Source of the DNA: Nymphaea colorata
Lineage: Eukaryota > Streptophyta > Magnoliopsida > Nymphaeales > Nymphaeaceae
NCBI RefSeq assembly: GCF_008831285.2
Contig: NC_045148.1
Location: forward strand, 20,889,002-20,949,001
Direction of reading: 5' to 3'
DNA length: 60,000 nt
This document shows positions 55,641 to 60,000 of this stretch, one piece after another (position 1 is the stretch's first letter; every line of letters begins with the position of its first letter). The position numbers were made by a program, and so were the translations under genes. The notes below the pieces were generated by a model. The model was not told the origin of the DNA. It did no database searches and saw only the letters and a program-made list of their open reading frames with translations.

Positions 55641-57486
55641 TCCAAAGATCATTTGAATGCTCATTAGACATGAAAGGAATGAACATAAGGCGCCATCATT
55701 TCATAAGCAACATGAGACAGAGATGCACCTTCTATGTGTTCGCCTACTTGAGTATGCATGTTGTACCCTTTATAACATAACAAGGGGACGATCGAGTTGG
55801 TCCTTCATCGGCCATCGACCATCGACCATTATTTGCATGATCATATCCATTAGTAAGATGAACTTCTTGGTGATTCATGTTCATCATTTCATCTTACTTT
55901 AGGTAGTTAAATAAGTCTGGTTTCAGCACTTGATGCCTTCATTACCAACTGCGTAAGATTTTATATATACAATATCTCACACATTTGTTATCTTAGCACA
56001 TTATCTCAAACACGTTGCCTCATACACATTACATATGTTATGAGACTATTTGAAGCTGATTAAATGCAACAATCACTTTCTATGAGTTGAGATATTTGTT
56101 TTTTTAACTAATTCACCTTTTTTGGAGTCCAAAAGTAGCCAAATTCAGCTGATTGAGATATGTCCAGTGGGGATGGTGATACTCATATATACATACCTAT
56201 CTTACTAACCTCCAAATCGGACATATACCTAAAGCATAATCTTTATGCATGGCTACCTCATGATTTCCAAAATTAACATGACGCCATGATACTTCTTGCT
56301 AGTGACATAGTTTCATGTGCTTTTGATGATTTTTAATGGAGGAGATGGTGAATGAGTCTGTTGCTATAGGATTGTCTATACTTTCAGGACTAGCAGCAGT
56401 TGTAGCAAACGTGAATTAGTTGAGTAATAATATTGCATATGATTTTCCCAATTTGGCATCTATTGATGACAATATTATTTGATAGATTCAACAAAGACTT
56501 TTCTAATGGGCCATTTAGGAACTTCACCATTTTGAATGATTGCTAAAAGGGAGAACCCACTTGGGAATGAAGACCAATTAATAGACCCAGTGGCCGATCT
56601 GTTCGTTGTTTAATAAAAACAACAAGCGGCCGATCTGTTCATGGTAAGTCAAGTCTTTTATCCTATGTTTGGGTGAGAAGCCCAAAAAGAAAAACCGAAG
56701 GACTCTCAATTCTTTCTATCTCTTACTCATGGCCTGTCGATCGAGCTCTCTCACAATGGCAGGAGAGCTCATGCCAATGCCTTGCGCGGATCTCAGCATC
56801 CATGTTGTTATGAAATCTGCAAACTACATATCCATGATTTGATAAAACACGTTGGATCCTAGGACAGATTCGACCCTCGGATCTCAGATCCAATTCAATA
56901 CAAGGAAGGGCACACATTTTGTACATGGATTTGGACTATTTAAACCTCACTCCTGAAGGGTTGCTAATTGTCATTTTCAAGAAGTTTTAATGAAGCCAAA
57001 TGAATTTGGCTGCTGTACGACTAACCCACTTTTTCTAAGGGTGTAGTATAGTTGATGCTAATTGTCATTTTCAAAAAGCTTTAATGAAGCCAACTGAATT
57101 TTGGCTGCTTTATGACTGACCCACTTTTTGTGATGGGTGTAGTACAGGTGATCCGATTGGCGGGTTGATGAAAGTTCAATCATCAATTCCATTTTAATAA
57201 GTGCTAATTTTTTGTATTGTAAACAGTGGATCCTCTTTCAAGTATCTCCTCTTCATCTGACAAACACTTGTTCCAATGATGCAAACTTTTTGCTCATCTC
57301 TGCTGTATATAGCCAACCTTTTTCTCATCTCTGCTATATATATATATGCATGCATGCAAGCCCATTTCGTTGTTCAATTAAAGGCAACATTGAATTCTTC
57401 CGTGTATATATTTGCTCATTGAATGCTTGAGCATGCAAGAAGGAAAATAGAGAGAGAAGCGGTCGTACAAATCATCTCAGCTCACG

Positions 57487-57535
<49 letters not shown>

Positions 57536-59120
57536 CTAGAAATTAGCCATTTTTGAAGATATCAATAGTAAATTTACATTTTGGTTTAATGGAAAACCGT
57601 GGATGCATGAAAGGAAAACAATGGAACTCCCAAAAAGAGTGAAAAACTGTGGACGAAAGGAAAAACTATGGAAAGTTGATGACAATATTCAAACAACCCC
57701 TTATGGGAAAGAAAAGGCGGACATCTCCTTTAGGATGAGCCCAAGTTACGTTCCGGACGATCTACAGATCATCTTACCTTCTTAACCCTGACCTCATGAA
57801 ACTCATGCCTGTCCCCATCTTACCTGCTCAACTCAGGCCCCGTGAAAGTTGAATCTCTCAAGTTCCATAGTACTGGCTCTCGGGTCGCAATCCATATGAC
57901 GAACCAGCCTAGTCTGACTTGCACATTTCTTAGTTCAAGGCGTTCAAATGGATAAAGGATCGTAATGACAACTATTTGCTTGTTAAAACCTGGTTTGCAT
58001 GGGCAACTACTTTTGCCGGTGGGTTTCCAATCATAAAAACGTATCACTCTTCTTACTGCTGCATCCAGTTGCCTAGTGGAGGAACTACATAGTGTGCTAA
58101 AGGGTGTAAAGTGGCTGGTCGCGCCGGAGGGCCGATAAGAGTTTGGTAGTTAGCTCGATTCTTATAGATGTTATTTCTTTGAAGTACAAAAGGCATACTC
58201 TCCAGTTCAATGAAATAACCATAAGTTCACCGCTGTGAACCCCAAGACAAGGGCAATAATGAGTACAGGAAAGGATGTGGGTTCCATTCCACTCACCCAA
58301 ATCCCAAAATTTCCTTATTATATTGTATTAGTGTTTTTAAACATTTGCTACAGATACCAAACATGGAATGGACCCTAGATCCAAATTCCTTCCTTGCATG
58401 ATCCAGGTTCAAACAAATGCCGGTGTTGAAATAGTGGTTCCAATTTCGAAGACGATGCAAGCTTTGTGGCCGCTGCAATAAGGAGATTTCTGAAAGGTGG
58501 ATTATTTGTTTTCTGGTCTTCCAAAGGTGGTCGCACGTCATGGAAGATATGCACTCTTGTCCACCTCTTGATGCTGCAAGATCTCCATTCATGTCCTTCC
58601 TGACTCCGCCTCACTTGTTCATTCGCCCATCCTTCTGTTGGTGGTCGTGATCATTATATCATGTCGATTCTTCGATGTCCCAAGTACTGCTTTACCTTCC
58701 CAACATTTTATTGGGAGGGTAAATGATTATGTTATTAGATGATTTCTCTCTCTCTCTCTCTCTGTGTTTGTGGTATGTCTATAACCTTCGGTTCTTAGTT
58801 TTCACCGGACTGATTCCATATCTCCAATACCATTAATTTCATAACATATGATTCTAAGATCAATGATCCGAAACTTCAAAATATTTCAGTCCTTAAACTA
58901 GTGTAAGAGGTGTAATCCGCAAGCATACAATATTTAGGTTGAAAATATTAAGATGAATATGGGAACTTGTCGTGATCTCACATACGCTGTTCTTTTTGAA
59001 ATATGGGAACATTTCGCCCCACAAACGAATCAGGACAAAACGTGATTCGGGCCAAACCCCTGACTCTCTGCACCAATTATAAGTCGATAAATTAAGCAAA
59101 TTTAGATCAATACTCCAATT
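55640..59120. repeat. Segmental duplication block X2 (partner X1 at 29153-35060)
   Basis: It is collinear with X1 but lacks the solo LTR and has only one unit of the 35-kb tandem repeat. Marker words include CTTTATAACATAACA (55760), CATGGCTACCTCATGATTTC (56248), GATAAAACACGTTGGATCC (56839) and CCAAACATGGAATGGACCC (58356). No gene was recognised. It ends near 59120, where it jumps to sequence matching 42785, skipping the peptide gene. Confidence 0.88.
57488..57532. repeat. (AT)n microsatellite in X2
   Basis: About 22 AT units. The corresponding place in X1 (34038-34058) has a shorter tract. Confidence 0.9.
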
Positions 59121-59330
59121 ACATCGAGTCAAGGGTTATGGTAACCGCACCATGTTTTGGAACGTAGAAGATGGCCCGTTACAACTTTTGGCACGCAGAA
59201 TTCCGTTTAAATGTCATCTAGCTGAGGATATTTTTTACAACAAACATTGTATTTTTTAATCTTGTAAACCATATGTGATTAAATTGGGCTGGAGATTTAC
59301 AGGGATGAAATATGAAACTCGAGCTTGGGT
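59121..59330. repeat. Unit-3 copy of 42785-43010
   Basis: TCAAGGGTTATGGTAACCGC onward matches the flank of peptide gene B. The junction with X2 at 59111-59121 replaces about 7.7 kb present in unit 2, including the peptide gene. Confidence 0.88.
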
Positions 59331-59786
59331 TTTGTTCTAGAACTGTAAATTAGATCCAAATCTGATTAGTTGCTGGATCCAGTTTCCCTTACTCCTTTCA
59401 AATCCCGTTAAATGTTTCTTCGTAGGCCTGGTTGCCGGGCCGGGTCACCACCGGGTACACGGTACCTGGTCCCGATGGTGTGGCTCGGTCCAGATTTAGT
59501 GGGCTGGGCTGGCCAGATTCCCACCCTAATTTTTTTTGGAACATTAACGAGTCAAACACCACATACCTGACTGAAAATTTATAGACCCGCCACATTTTTT
59601 TTACAAAAATTAGGGAGAAATTAAACGGGAAGGGTCCGGTTCATACTTGAAGACAAGTTCGGTGTAAAGAAACGGCAACAGTACAACTGGAAAATTTCAG
59701 TTGCAATCAAATATCGCCCCCCATATGAAAACCATATCAAGTGAAGCACGTTGAATTGATTGAACATATAGTTCCTGAGTGATGAC
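59331..59786. other. No gene seen; possible small hAT-like remnant
   Basis: Between about 59423 (TAGGCCTGGTTGCCGGGCCG) and 59528 (GGCTGGCCAGATTCCCACCC) the ends are weakly inverted and GGGCTGGGC-rich, a look common to plant hAT derivatives. No target duplication was found. Confidence 0.35.
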
Positions 59787-60000
59787 CATTGCAGTCTGTG
59801 CTTAATATTTCTACCGTTACAAGCAGTGCGGGAGCCACATGTGCATGGTTCATTGTGGCAGATGCCCTCACGGCCATGCAGATTCTAAATTGATAATGAG
59901 CTGGCTGACGCCATCCAGCCAATGAGGTGCCCTGCTTTTAAGGAGTTTTCTTTCCATTATATTTAGATGTAAATCTCTTCACTTTTAATTAAGCCTTAAT
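59787..60000. repeat. Start of a further unit: copy of 18940-19172
   Basis: AGCCACATGTGCATGGTTCA to the window end matches the flank beyond TNL A in the same order and orientation. The window ends inside it. Confidence 0.88.

Noticed and set aside
59423-59528. Possible 105-bp hAT derivative
   Set aside because: The ends are only weakly inverted and no 8-bp duplication is visible, so it is mentioned but not called as a mobile element.

Overview
Organism. This is nuclear DNA of a flowering plant. It has multi-exon genes with GT-AG introns, TIR-NBS-LRR immune receptor genes, Ty1/copia elements primed at the usual initiator-Met tRNA site, hAT-like miniature elements and abundant CT/GA and AT microsatellites. 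Full TNL genes argue against a grass or other monocot. I cannot name the species; the TIR and NB-ARC style would fit an early-diverging angiosperm such as a water lily, but that is a weak inference.

Layout. (1) 0-8 kb is a conserved single-copy-like region. The 3' exons of an anthranilate-phosphoribosyltransferase-like gene (+) converge on a complete seven-exon ribose-phosphate pyrophosphokinase gene (-). One enzyme family makes PRPP and the other consumes it. (2) 8-11 kb holds low-complexity DNA, a LINE-like remnant and a diverged hAT-like element. (3) 11-60 kb is an accessory region built from tandemly duplicated units, all read on the - strand. Each unit contains a TNL gene and, downstream of it, a gene for a small secreted proline-rich peptide. 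Unit 1 is TNL A (27.4-20.8 kb, open in every exon) plus peptide gene A (17.4-11.0 kb). Unit 2 is TNL B (50.1-44.7 kb, a pseudogene with at least three kinds of lesion) plus peptide gene B (40.9-35.2 kb) and a truncated tandem copy C. Unit 3 is only partly in view: its flank (55.6-59.3 kb) has lost the peptide gene, and the last 200 bases repeat the DNA found beyond the 3' end of TNL A, so another TNL is expected beyond the window.

Mobile DNA. Both peptide genes are split by independent Copia insertions with 5-bp target-site duplications: an old decayed one (11173-17213) and a young one with an intact gag-pol frame (35298-40662). Removing each element leaves an open reading frame across the insertion point, which is how the peptide genes were recognised. 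A 2.7-kb solo LTR (30172-32886) and a 557-bp hAT-like MITE (43572-44128) can each be checked against an empty paralogous site inside this window. A truncated Copia 3' end lies at 53.7-54.8 kb.

How it fits together. The left end is housekeeping metabolism. The rest is a fast-evolving immune-receptor cluster in which duplication, gene conversion (near-identical LRR and C-terminal exons beside strongly diverged NB-ARC exons) and transposon insertion have left one apparently intact receptor and several broken genes. A functional link between the TNLs and the peptide family is only an inference from co-duplication.
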